Assembly (NCBI RefSeq): GCF_019679455.1
Contig: NZ_JAIEZQ010000002.1
Span: 1,116,001-1,180,000 of the forward strand
Length of the DNA stretch: 64,000 nucleotides
Direction: 5' to 3'
Source: Nocardioides jiangsuensis
GTDB lineage: Bacteria; Actinomycetota; Actinomycetes; Propionibacteriales; Nocardioidaceae
This document shows positions 1 to 7,637 of this stretch, piece by piece. The notes below the pieces were generated by a model. The model worked only from the letters and a program-made list of their open reading frames with translations, was not told the origin of the DNA and ran no database searches. The number at the start of each line of letters is the position of its first letter. The stretch's first letter is position 1. The position numbers were made by a program, and so were the translations under genes.

Positions 1-349
1 CGCGACGAAGGCGGCCGTGGTCTCGCTGAGCACCTCGGTCCACGCCGAGACGCCGCGGAACGTGCGGGTGCACGCGCTCTGCCCCGACGGCGTGGACACG
101 GCGATGGTGGACGGGATGGACCCGCGGGGCATGGCCAAGGCGCTGGTCCACTCCGGGGGCGGGCTGCTGACGGTCGACGCGGTCGCCGCGGAGGCGGTCG
201 GGCTGATCGGCTCCTCGCGGGTGGTGCGGTCCCTCCCCGCCTGGCGTGGGGGACTCATGCGGGTCACCTCGCAGGCGCCGTCGGTGGCCATGCGGGGGCT
301 GCCGCAGTTCGTGGCGCTGGGGCAGCGGGTGATCCGCAAGCGGGGGTAG
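1..349 (+). CDS. Short-chain dehydrogenase/reductase, C-terminal part (5' end outside window)
   Basis: The reading frame is already open at base 2 and ends at 349, so this is the last ~115 residues of a protein starting left of the window. It begins with ATKAAVVSLS, the part of the SDR active-site helix that carries the lysine of the Tyr-x-x-x-Lys pair (the tyrosine would be just outside). It is followed by NVRVHALCPDGVDTAM, the usual SDR segment after the catalytic helix (normally 'VxPGxxxT'). Classical SDRs are NAD(P)-dependent oxidoreductases of about 250-300 residues; substrate cannot be read from this piece. It points toward the LysM gene but is separated from it by an SOS-controlled promoter region, so the two are probably not one operon. 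Confidence 0.8.
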   Translation, partial: ATKAAVVSLSTSVHAETPRNVRVHALCPDGVDTAMVDGMDPRGMAKALVHSGGGLLTVDAVAAEAVGLIGSSRVVRSLPAWRGGLMRVTSQAPSVAMRGLPQFVALGQRVIRKRG

Positions 350-375
350 CGCCCGCGGTTTGTTCGAACGTCGTT

Positions 376-389
376 CGAACAAATGTTCG
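376..389. promoter_or_regulatory. LexA (SOS) box upstream of the LysM gene
   Basis: CGAACAAATGTTCG is a perfect match to the actinobacterial/mycobacterial SOS box core GAAC-N4-GTTC. A second, one-mismatch copy (CGTACACATGTTCG) lies at 429-442, about 100 bases before the LysM start. A GAAC-N3-GTTC variant at 366-376 has the wrong spacing and is probably not an extra site. LexA binding here would make the LysM gene DNA-damage inducible. Confidence 0.8.
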
Positions 390-545
390 GCGTGTTCCTT
401 GATTTGCCGCTCTGGGTGCGTTTATCTTCGTACACATGTTCGATCGAACAGGCTTTCGATCGACTCCCGCCGGAAACTGTCGGTGGTCGTCGATAGACAT
501 CTGTTCATGAACACCACGACCGGCACCATCGAGGAGGTCTCTCTC

Positions 546-926
546 ATGAGCACCATCGCTGCAGCACCCGGCTTCGGCACCCGCCGACCCACGGCCACCC
601 GCCGCGTCGCGCCCCGCCCGGCGGCCGCGCCCGTCGACGTGCGTCTGACCCGCCGCGGCCGGCTCGTGCTGCTGGTGCTGTTCCTCGGCCTGGTGACCGC
701 GGCGCTCATGGGCCTCGGTGGTCAGTCCGCGGCGACCGGTGAGGCCGGTGACCCGGTCCCCACGCGCACCGTCGTGGTGCACGAGGGCGACACGCTCTGG
801 GCGATCGCGTCCGAGGTGGCCGCCCCCGGCGACGTGCGGGAGATGATCCACCAGATCGAGGAGCTCAACGCTCTGTCCGGCGCGAGCCTCAGCGAAGGCC
901 AGGAGATCGCCGTCCCTGTGGGCTGA
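546..926 (+). CDS. LysM-domain membrane protein, SOS-regulated cell-division inhibitor type (ChiZ/YneA/DivS-like)
   Basis: The 126-residue protein has a basic N-terminus, one membrane segment at about residues 38-55 (LVLLVLFLGLVTAALMG), and a C-terminal LysM domain starting TRTVVVHEGDTLWAIASEV. This is the layout of Mycobacterium Rv2719c/ChiZ, Corynebacterium DivS and Bacillus YneA, which are SOS-induced and delay division during DNA repair (family knowledge). The start is set at ATG 546, seven bases after GAGGAGGT (531-538); an in-frame ATG at 507 would add 13 residues. In mycobacteria this gene sits between lexA and nrdR. Here lexA is not seen and nrdR is 26 kb away, so synteny is broken. 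The upstream SOS boxes support regulation by LexA. Function is inferred from architecture and control, not shown. Confidence 0.8.
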   Translation: MSTIAAAPGFGTRRPTATRRVAPRPAAAPVDVRLTRRGRLVLLVLFLGLVTAALMGLGGQSAATGEAGDPVPTRTVVVHEGDTLWAIASEVAAPGDVREMIHQIEELNALSGASLSEGQEIAVPVG

Positions 927-988
927 CGCGCACAGGGGTATGACTTGCCGCCGGCTTCCCTCGACCCGGAGCCGGTGACGAGGGGAAG

Positions 989-1027
989 AACAGGGGCGGG
1001 GCCGCTACGCGTGGTCCCGCCCCTGTT
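989..1027. terminator. Perfect 12-bp stem-loop after the LysM gene
   Basis: AACAGGGGCGGG (989-1000) pairs perfectly with CCCGCCCCTGTT (1016-1027) around a 15-base loop. It lies in the convergent space between the LysM gene and the YhhN gene and could terminate both transcripts. There is no long T-run, so this is an intrinsic-like terminator on stem strength only. Confidence 0.65.
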
Positions 1028-1123
1028 GCATGTCTGCGTGTTCTGGGGCGGCGGCATTGGCAGGCGTAGTCGGCTTGGGGGCGGGGACCGTTGTCGGCGG
1101 GGGCGGCCCGCCCGCCGGGGCCG

Positions 1124-1819
1124 TTACGTCGCCCGGCTGACGCCGTCGGCGATGAACCACTGGCCCGCGGTGTACGTCGCCATGACCGCGACCTCCAGCC
1201 TCGGGGAGGGCGTGCGACGCAGGAACTCCTGAGCGCCGAGGAGGGTGTCCGACAGCAGGAACAGCGAGGTTCCCAGCGCAATGCGCCGACGGGCCGCCTG
1301 GGGAAGCTCGGGGTCGAGGACGGTGGAGGCGCCGAACATCGCGGCCAGAGCGGCGGAGTACGCCGCGACCGGGACGCCGAGGGCGGGCTCCCTGCGCCCG
1401 GCGGCGAACGCCATGACGGGCGCAGTCGCGACCCAGGAGGCGGCCGCAAGCTTGGGACCGGAGTCGTTGAGCCGGGCCTGGGGGTCGCGGGCCGATCCGA
1501 AGGCGGAGAGGTAGGCGACGTGGGCGGCGAGGAACGACCCGACCCCGGTCAGGAACGCGCCCTGGCTCTTGCGGAGCAGCGCCACGTCGCCGCCCCAGGA
1601 GAACGCCTGCGCTGCGAGCGTGCGTGAGGTGAGCGCCGGCATCGGGGCGGGTGCGGTCCTCGTCTCGACCGTGGTGACGGTCGCGAGTGCCGGCATGAGC
1701 AGTGGCTTCGTGACGAACCGGGCCCGCCGCGCCCTCACTCCGGTCCGGCCGGCCAGGTACGAGTCGGTGGCGGCGAGGGCGATATATGCGGCGCGGGCAA
1801 GCAGGCGGGCTTCGGGCAT
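1124..1819 (-). CDS. YhhN/TMEM86-family lysoplasmalogenase
   Basis: The 231-residue protein is almost entirely hydrophobic, with about seven or eight predicted membrane spans. It has the YhhN family's conserved spots: FVTKPLLMPAL near residues 35-45 (Lys-Pro in a membrane helix), GGD in the next helix and LLSDTLLG near the C-terminus. Family members hydrolyse the vinyl-ether bond of lysoplasmalogens; in bacteria the natural substrate is often unknown. The ATG at 1819 follows a stretch with no strong ribosome site. It reads toward the LysM gene and shares the hairpin at 989-1027 as a probable end of transcription. Confidence 0.75.
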   Translation of the reverse strand: MPEARLLARAAYIALAATDSYLAGRTGVRARRARFVTKPLLMPALATVTTVETRTAPAPMPALTSRTLAAQAFSWGGDVALLRKSQGAFLTGVGSFLAAHVAYLSAFGSARDPQARLNDSGPKLAAASWVATAPVMAFAAGRREPALGVPVAAYSAALAAMFGASTVLDPELPQAARRRIALGTSLFLLSDTLLGAQEFLRRTPSPRLEVAVMATYTAGQWFIADGVSRAT

Positions 1820-1877
1820 GCGTCATCCTTGCGTGCCGCCGTTCCCGTCGGCCACGCGGGCCGCTCGACCTGCGCCA

Positions 1878-3374
1878 TCAGGCGTCGACGAGAAGCAGCT
1901 CCTGCCAGATGTCGTCCGCGGCTTCGTCCGCCAGGAGGCCGTCCACTGCCCAGTCGCTGGTGGGCTGCTCGGTTGCGTGGACGTGGAACCTGCTTCCGAA
2001 GCGGGTGGTCCAGTCGTAGGAGCCGTCGTCGTTCCGGACGACCCTGAAGCCCTTCGAGTGCTTCATCCTGTGGTGCCTCCTGCACAGTGGCTGGAGGTTC
2101 TCGGTGGACGTCTCGCCGGCTGGGTACTCGGTGCGGTGGTCCAGCTCCGCGGTGACCGAGGCCCTGCTGCACCCCGGCCAGATGCAGGCCGGGTCGGCGG
2201 CGACGACCTGACGCCAGATCGGTTTGGTCGGCGCGTAGCTCCCGACCGACAGCTCGACACAGGTGCGGGCCTGGTCGGTGAGCATCCGGTACCAGGTCGC
2301 CTCCGGGTGCAGGGCCAGCTGGCGGACGAGGTCTGCCGGGAGCGCGTGCCCACCGGACATGACTCCCGGAGCGTCGGTCATCCCCATCAGCGTCTGGATC
2401 GGAACGGTGACGTTGATGACCGGCCGCGCGTAGCTGCCGCGTGACTCGTGGTGGGCGATCGTGCGAGCCGGGTCTCGTCCGTCGTACGTCTCGTCGTCCT
2501 CGAGCTCCGCGTCCGTAGCGCCGACGGTGAGGCGGCCGTGGATGAGGTCCAGGAGCACGTCGGAGCGCAGCTGTTCCAGGGTTCGTGACTCGTCCGGGCT
2601 CTGGCACAGCTGCTTGGCGATCAGCGTCAGTCGGTAGTCGGCTGCCATCGCGTCGGGTAGCGCGGTGCTGACGCTGAGGTACGCGATGCCGTTCTCGCCG
2701 GGCCGCAGGGAGACCCGGCGTCGCTTGAACGCCTCGGCGAACGAAGTCTCGTCGGTCTTCTGCGGCAGCTTGAGGCGGCGGTACCGCGCGGCTCGCTGCA
2801 GCTGGGAGCGCGAGATCCTGCAGAGCGGATGGGCCGGGTCGTCGAGCTTGGCGAAGTAGTCCTCCATGGCGGCGGCGAACGTCGCGATGTCCTCCTCGTT
2901 CGCCAGCGACCTCGCCTGCTCGAGGACGAGCAGGGCGCGGCCGAGGTCGAGACGACCGCTCTCGCAGCGCCGCCAGAGCGCGGGGAAGCGGTCCTGGAGC
3001 TCGGTGGCGTTGTCGAGGTGGATCTCCACGGTCATCTCGGAGAGGCCGAGCAGGGGAGCGAACTCCGCTGTCGTCGCCTGGAGCGGCGTGAGCGTGAAGT
3101 AGGACGGTCGGTCGTTCGGCTGGGACGCGGACTCGGCGACCCGGCGGCGGTGGAAGTCTCGGAGGGCGTTGAGCCGGCGCGCCCGAGCGGCGTTCTCCTC
3201 GACCTGCAGCCTCACTGCCAGGTCGAGGAGCTGCTGGTCGGTGTGGCTCCAGTCCTCGTCCTCCCAGGCGGAAAGATCCGGTGGCCGGGGTGGGGGAGCC
3301 GGGTGCGGGGTCGTGGGCTGGGGTGGCGATGTCGGGTCGTGGCCGTGCCGCCGTACGGCGCTGGTTGGGTGCAT
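1878..3374 (-). CDS. DUF222 / HNH endonuclease domain protein (13E12-repeat type), SOS-boxed
   Basis: The 498-residue protein has an N-terminal DUF222-type helical region and a C-terminal HNH nuclease domain. The HNH segment reads CIWPGCS, then LDHRTEYPAG (Asp412, His413), TENLQPLC (Asn426) and CRRHHRMKH, a complete His-Asn-His set with four zinc-like cysteine/histidine positions. The family is abundant in actinobacteria and includes the mycobacterial 13E12 repeat proteins, some of which are LexA-controlled. Here a perfect SOS box lies 20 bases upstream of ATG 3374, so DNA damage should induce it. Whether it acts in repair, as a selfish element or as a toxin is unknown. The gene is intact and of normal length. 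Confidence 0.85.
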   Translation of the reverse strand: MHPTSAVRRHGHDPTSPPQPTTPHPAPPPRPPDLSAWEDEDWSHTDQQLLDLAVRLQVEENAARARRLNALRDFHRRRVAESASQPNDRPSYFTLTPLQATTAEFAPLLGLSEMTVEIHLDNATELQDRFPALWRRCESGRLDLGRALLVLEQARSLANEEDIATFAAAMEDYFAKLDDPAHPLCRISRSQLQRAARYRRLKLPQKTDETSFAEAFKRRRVSLRPGENGIAYLSVSTALPDAMAADYRLTLIAKQLCQSPDESRTLEQLRSDVLLDLIHGRLTVGATDAELEDDETYDGRDPARTIAHHESRGSYARPVINVTVPIQTLMGMTDAPGVMSGGHALPADLVRQLALHPEATWYRMLTDQARTCVELSVGSYAPTKPIWRQVVAADPACIWPGCSRASVTAELDHRTEYPAGETSTENLQPLCRRHHRMKHSKGFRVVRNDDGSYDWTTRFGSRFHVHATEQPTSDWAVDGLLADEAADDIWQELLLVDA

Positions 3375-3394
3375 TGGCTCCCCCGGTGATCAAA

Positions 3395-3410
3395 TCGAAC
3401 GTATGTTCGA
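3395..3410. promoter_or_regulatory. LexA (SOS) box in front of the HNH nuclease gene
   Basis: TCGAACGTATGTTCGA is a complete 16-base palindromic SOS box (GAAC-GTAT-GTTC core). It ends 21 bases before the ATG of the minus-strand HNH gene, a position where bound LexA would block transcription. Confidence 0.8.
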
Positions 3411-3488
3411 CTCTATCCGGAAGTGCCGACGGTTTCGATGGTCAGACGGAATCTGTGGAGTACGGATTGTCGGAGTGCGCTGCACGGC

Positions 3489-4346
3489 CTACTCGTAGTT
3501 GCCGGATAGGACTGCGGTCGCCTCGCTGATGCGGAGGCTGCTTGGCGGACCGGTGATGGTCACGGTCTCGTCTATGTCTTGCCAGGCGCCGGCGTTCACG
3601 CGGAAGCGTGCGGTGTAGGTGACGTCGACGCTCGGCTGGACCGTGGTGTCGGCGTCGGAGTACGAGTAGGTGAGCTCCTTGGAGGGGTACGGCGCGCCCG
3701 GCGACGCCGTGGTCCGGGTCGAGCCGTCGCCGAAGTGCCAGGAGAACTGCGCCGTCGTGGCCTCGATGTCGACCTGCTGGCCGAGCAACCGCACCGTGGT
3801 CGTGAACGGCTCGGCCTCGGTGTAGAAGATCGTCGCGAAGTTCACCAGCGTCTTGTCGGCCGGCTGGGTCTTCGCCTCGAGCGTCGGGAGGCCGATCCGG
3901 CGCAGCTCGTTGAGTACCAGCGCCGCCGTGACCTGGGGTCGGGGCGTGTCGGCGGCGGTCGGCGGTTCTCCGAAACACTGAGTGCCCAGCGGCAGCCAAG
4001 CTGGTGGCTGATCGGTTCGGCCCCAGAGCCGGTACATGCGCTCGCGACCGTCGGCGCATGCTTGGGCTGCTTGGCAGTCCAGTAGCGACGATTCGTTGCT
4101 ACTCCCCGGATCCGCGCAAGCGATGATCCATCGATACTGCACGAAGGCGGAGGCGGTTTCGTCGCCCTGCGCAGCAATCACTGTCCCATCTTGGGAGTCC
4201 TTATTGGTCTCATTGACTGCGGCGACGAACACGGTGTCGCCTTGCACGCCGCCGTCCACGTTCGTATCTGCATGAGCGGGAGCGGCGGACGCGATAGCGA
4301 ACATAACGATGCCGACGGTGGTGACCTGCGGAAGCGGAGTCCCCAT
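3489..4346 (-). CDS. Secreted PKD-domain protein
   Basis: The 285-residue product has a short Sec signal peptide ending near ASAAPAHA and then an acidic mature region. Toward the C-terminus is a PKD-like fold (AQFSWHFGDGSTRTT, then LTYSYSDADTT), which normally mediates protein or surface contacts outside the cell. No catalytic motif is visible. The ATG at 4346 overlaps the stop of the upstream lipoprotein gene by one base (TGATG), so translation is coupled; a longer frame back to 4379 exists but would add an unlikely leader. Similar lipoprotein-PKD pairs occur in related actinobacteria (recollection). The function is unknown. Confidence 0.7.
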   Translation of the reverse strand: MGTPLPQVTTVGIVMFAIASAAPAHADTNVDGGVQGDTVFVAAVNETNKDSQDGTVIAAQGDETASAFVQYRWIIACADPGSSNESSLLDCQAAQACADGRERMYRLWGRTDQPPAWLPLGTQCFGEPPTAADTPRPQVTAALVLNELRRIGLPTLEAKTQPADKTLVNFATIFYTEAEPFTTTVRLLGQQVDIEATTAQFSWHFGDGSTRTTASPGAPYPSKELTYSYSDADTTVQPSVDVTYTARFRVNAGAWQDIDETVTITGPPSSLRISEATAVLSGNYE

Positions 4347-4918
4347 CACTGGGTCGCCTCCAGGCGATGCACCTGCCAAGTCTGATCGGACCGGCGGAGA
4401 TGAAAGTCGAGATTCCCTTGGCTGGCTGGGGACTGGCTCGGCGGGCTGGTGCTATCGGCATACATCGTTTGGGCAGCGATGTCGATGCTCACCGCCAGTA
4501 GCGGCTGTCGGATGTCCCCGGTTGAGAGAGAGTTCACGCTTTGTATGGACCATCCTGCTCCCGCCAGGCGACCACCTGACTCGTAAACCTCCTCGATGCG
4601 CTGTTCAATGGCGTCGCACGTCTTGCAGTCATCGGATGCCAATCGAGCGAGTGCGCTGGTGTCCCCGGTCTGCATGCCAAAATTGACGGCCTCGACGTAG
4701 TGCCCGACGAAGGCTTTGGCGGAGGCTTCTGTGGTGCCCTTCGCCTCTGGGGGCAGCGACGGCGCCGCGACGGTGGGGGAGCTGCTGGGAGAGGGTGAGC
4801 CGACCGACTCGCTCGGCTCCGGCAGCGGAGATGGCTCGGGGTTGGAGGTGCAGCCGGCGAGCACCAGGCCGGCGAGGCTGAGCCCAACGGCGCCTCGACG
4901 CATCAGCATCCGTGTCAC
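4346..4918 (-). CDS. Lipoprotein, DUF6318-like
   Basis: The protein opens with MLMRRGAVGLSLAGL followed by a clear lipobox, VLAGC, so it should be lipid-anchored outside the membrane. After it comes a Pro/Ser-rich linker of about 35 residues and a compact domain with KAFVGHYVEAVNFGMQTGD and DDCKTCD, a pattern seen in DUF6318-type lipoproteins. The GTG at 4918 is favoured because a GAGGGGG run lies about nine bases upstream; the ATGs at 4909 and 4903 are alternatives. It is the first gene of a two-gene unit with the PKD protein, joined by a one-base overlap. The role is unknown. Confidence 0.65.
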   Translation of the reverse strand: MTRMLMRRGAVGLSLAGLVLAGCTSNPEPSPLPEPSESVGSPSPSSSPTVAAPSLPPEAKGTTEASAKAFVGHYVEAVNFGMQTGDTSALARLASDDCKTCDAIEQRIEEVYESGGRLAGAGWSIQSVNSLSTGDIRQPLLAVSIDIAAQTMYADSTSPPSQSPASQGNLDFHLRRSDQTWQVHRLEATQ

Positions 4919-5143
4919 GTGATTCGACCCCCTCGTACGGCACCGCACCGAGATGCCGTCCCGGTACAAACCGGACACGGCCTTCAGCAACTTACTGACG
5001 GAGCCGCCTCCCCGCTAGACCCCAGCGCCCCACCTGTGCACAACCCTTGGGTGACAGGACGAGTCCTGCTGGACCCGGTCCGACTCAGGGGTGAGCTCTA
5101 AACCGGTTGCCCGCCGCCGTAGCAAGGCAACACGCTTGCACCC

Positions 5144-6469
5144 GTGCACCCGCTCTCGCTCTGGCTGGTCTACCGCGGCACCTGGGGATTCGTCGGCACC
5201 CTGTCGTGGACGACCGCCGCGGTGTACTTCCTGCGCGACGTCGGGATGTCACCGCTCCAGCTCGTCCTCGCGGGGACCGCGCTCGAGATCGCCTACTTCC
5301 TGTTCGAGGTCCCCACCGGCGTGGTCGCCGACACGTACTCCCGCAAGGCCTCCGTCGTGGTTGGCACCCTGCTGTCGGGCCTGGCCATGGTCGGCATCGG
5401 CGCCCTGCCGGACGTCGGCTGGGTCGTCGCCGGCATGGGCTTGTGGGGCTTCGCGTGGACGTTCCGCAGTGGCGCCGAGGACGCGTGGCTCGGCGACGAG
5501 CTCGGACCGCACCGGCTGGGCGCGGCGTACCAGCGCGGCGCCCAGGTCGCCCGCGTGACCGGCCTGCTCGGCATCGGGGCGGCGGTCGCCCTGGCCCTGG
5601 TCGACCTCCGGCTGCCGTTCGTCGCCGCCGGCTGTACGGCGGTCGCGCTCGCGTTCGTCCTCGTGGGCGTCATGCACGAGCACGGGTTCACCCGCCCGGA
5701 ACGTGATGCCACGACGACCGTCGTACGCGACGCACTCGCCACCGCTCGCGGCGGGGCCGGTCTCGTCCGCCGCACGCCGATCCTGCTGCTCGTGGTGGGG
5801 ATCTTCCTGTGCACCGGCGCGTTCGAGGAGGGCTTCGACCGGCTGTGGGAGGCGCAGCTGCTGCTCGAGGTGGGCCTTCCCGAGCTCGGTCCTCTGGGCG
5901 ACGTCGCCTGGTTCGGCATCCTTGCTGCCGCGACGCTGGTGCTGTCCTTCGCGGTCGCGGGGCCGTTGGTGAGGCGCGTCGAGGCGTTCGACAACGCCCG
6001 CCTCGCGCGGCTGCTGCTCGTCCTGCACGGCGTGCTGATGCTGTGCGCCCTCGGGTTCGCGCTCGCCGGGTCGCAGTCCCTCGCGGTCGCGGCGTACCTC
6101 GCCACGTCCGTCGTACGCAACCTCACGGGGCCGACGTTCCAGACCTGGCTCAACGGCACCATCACGGACTCGTCGGTGCGGGCCACCGTCCTGTCGATCA
6201 CCAGCGTCGCGGGCAGCGCGGGGGAGTGGGCCGGCGGGCCGGCGCTCGGCCTCGTCGGCACCCGGTGGAGCGTTCGCGCCGCTCTCGCGACCGGGGCTCT
6301 GCTCCTCGCCCCGACGCTGCTGCTGTTCGCGCGGGCGGTCCGGCACCACGGCATCGAGCCGGAGCTGGCCGGGTCCGCCACCGACGCCGACACCGACACC
6401 GACGCCGACACCGCCACCACCGACACCGCCGACAGCGACGCCGCAGGGGAGGTTGGCACGCCTCGATAG
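5144..6469 (+). CDS. MFS transporter
   Basis: The 441-residue protein has about twelve hydrophobic spans and the MFS loop 2-3 signature in the form GVVADTYSRKASVVVG after the second helix. The family moves small molecules by proton antiport; drug or metabolite efflux is the usual role for this branch, but the substrate cannot be read. The start is a GTG. The last ~45 residues are an odd Asp/Thr/Ala repeat (ATDADTDTDADTATT) that is not part of the fold and probably lies free in the cytoplasm. The cation antiporter gene begins 12 bases downstream, so the two are likely co-transcribed. Confidence 0.8.
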   Translation: MHPLSLWLVYRGTWGFVGTLSWTTAAVYFLRDVGMSPLQLVLAGTALEIAYFLFEVPTGVVADTYSRKASVVVGTLLSGLAMVGIGALPDVGWVVAGMGLWGFAWTFRSGAEDAWLGDELGPHRLGAAYQRGAQVARVTGLLGIGAAVALALVDLRLPFVAAGCTAVALAFVLVGVMHEHGFTRPERDATTTVVRDALATARGGAGLVRRTPILLLVVGIFLCTGAFEEGFDRLWEAQLLLEVGLPELGPLGDVAWFGILAAATLVLSFAVAGPLVRRVEAFDNARLARLLLVLHGVLMLCALGFALAGSQSLAVAAYLATSVVRNLTGPTFQTWLNGTITDSSVRATVLSITSVAGSAGEWAGGPALGLVGTRWSVRAALATGALLLAPTLLLFARAVRHHGIEPELAGSATDADTDTDADTATTDTADSDAAGEVGTPR

Positions 6470-6481
6470 GGTTTGAACCAC

Positions 6482-7576
6482 ATGAACCCGGGCGACGTTG
6501 CGACGAACCCTCGGTGGACCCTGCTCGTCCCCGTCCTCGGCGTCATCCTGCTCGTCGCCACCTGGGGCCGGGAGCTGGGCTGGTTCCCGGTCGTGATCGT
6601 GTCGCTCGGTCTCGGCGCCAGCGTGCTCGCCGCCGTGCATCATGCCGAGATCGTCGCGCTGCGGGTGGGGGAGCCGTTCGGCACGCTGATCCTGGCGGTC
6701 GCCGTGACCGTCATCGAGGTCGCGCTGATCGTCACCCTGATGAGCTCCGGCGGGGACAAGGCCGCCTCGCTGGCCCGGGACACGGTCTTCGCCGCGATCA
6801 TGATCACCTGCAACGGCGTGATCGGGCTCAGCCTGATCCTCGGCACGATCCGGCACCGCGTCCAGGAGTTCCACGTCGAGGGCGCGAGCGGCGCGCTGGC
6901 CGTGCTCACCGCGATGGTCACGCTGAGCCTGGTGCTGCCGACGTTCACCTCGACCACCGCCGGCCCCACGTTCTCCGGACCGCAGCTCGCCTTCGCGGGC
7001 GTGGCGTCGCTGGCGCTGTACGGCGTCTTCGTGTTCGTCCAGACGGTCCGCCATCGTGACTACTTCCTCCCCGTCGGTACGGCGGCCGACGAGGAGGACG
7101 TGCACGCCGCCGCGCCGAGCGACCGCACCGCCTGGGCCAGCCTTGGGCTGCTCGTGCTCTGCCTGGTCGCCGTCGTGGGGCTGGCGAAGATCGCCTCCCC
7201 GACGATCGAGTCGGGTGTGCTCGCGGTGGGCGCGCCGATCTCCAGTGTCGGCGTGGTGATCGCGCTGCTCGTGCTCGCGCCGGAGACGCTGGCCGCCGTA
7301 CGCGCCGCCCGGCTCAACCGGATCCAGACCAGCCTCAACCTCGCGCTCGGCTCCGCGATGGCCAGCATCGGGCTCACCATCCCGGTGATCGGGCTCGCGT
7401 CGATCTGGCTCGCGGGGCCGCTGCACCTCGGCCTCGGCGGCACCGAGATGGTGCTGCTCGCGCTCACCGTCGTGGTCAACGTGCTCACCCTCTCCACGGG
7501 CCGCGCGACCGTGCTGCAGGGCAGCGTGCACCTCGTGGTGTTCTCCGCGTTCCTGTTCCTGGCGATCTCGCCGTAG
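6482..7576 (+). CDS. ChaA-like calcium/proton (CaCA family) antiporter
   Basis: This 364-residue protein has about eleven membrane spans arranged as two related halves. The first has EPFGTLILAVAVTVIEVALI and the second GSAMASIGLTIPVIGLASI, matching the two alpha-repeats with conserved acidic residues in CaCA antiporters such as ChaA. The expected role is export of Ca2+ or Na+ in exchange for protons. ATG 6482 is chosen; a TTG nine bases earlier would add three residues. It follows the MFS gene closely and is followed after 61 bases by the DUF2254 gene on the same strand. Confidence 0.8.
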   Translation: MNPGDVATNPRWTLLVPVLGVILLVATWGRELGWFPVVIVSLGLGASVLAAVHHAEIVALRVGEPFGTLILAVAVTVIEVALIVTLMSSGGDKAASLARDTVFAAIMITCNGVIGLSLILGTIRHRVQEFHVEGASGALAVLTAMVTLSLVLPTFTSTTAGPTFSGPQLAFAGVASLALYGVFVFVQTVRHRDYFLPVGTAADEEDVHAAAPSDRTAWASLGLLVLCLVAVVGLAKIASPTIESGVLAVGAPISSVGVVIALLVLAPETLAAVRAARLNRIQTSLNLALGSAMASIGLTIPVIGLASIWLAGPLHLGLGGTEMVLLALTVVVNVLTLSTGRATVLQGSVHLVVFSAFLFLAISP

Positions 7577-7637
7577 CGGTCCGCTAGGTTCGTCGAAGTC
7601 ACGACGCGTCCGCGTCCCGACGTACCGAGGAGCGTGG

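Noticed and set aside
366-376. GAAC-GTC-GTTC as an additional SOS box
   Set aside because: Spacer is three bases, not four; LexA dimer spacing would be wrong.
6360-6460. Asp/Thr/Ala repeat at the end of the MFS gene as a separate repeat element or CRISPR-like array
   Set aside because: It is an in-frame low-complexity coding tail with short irregular units, not a spaced repeat array.
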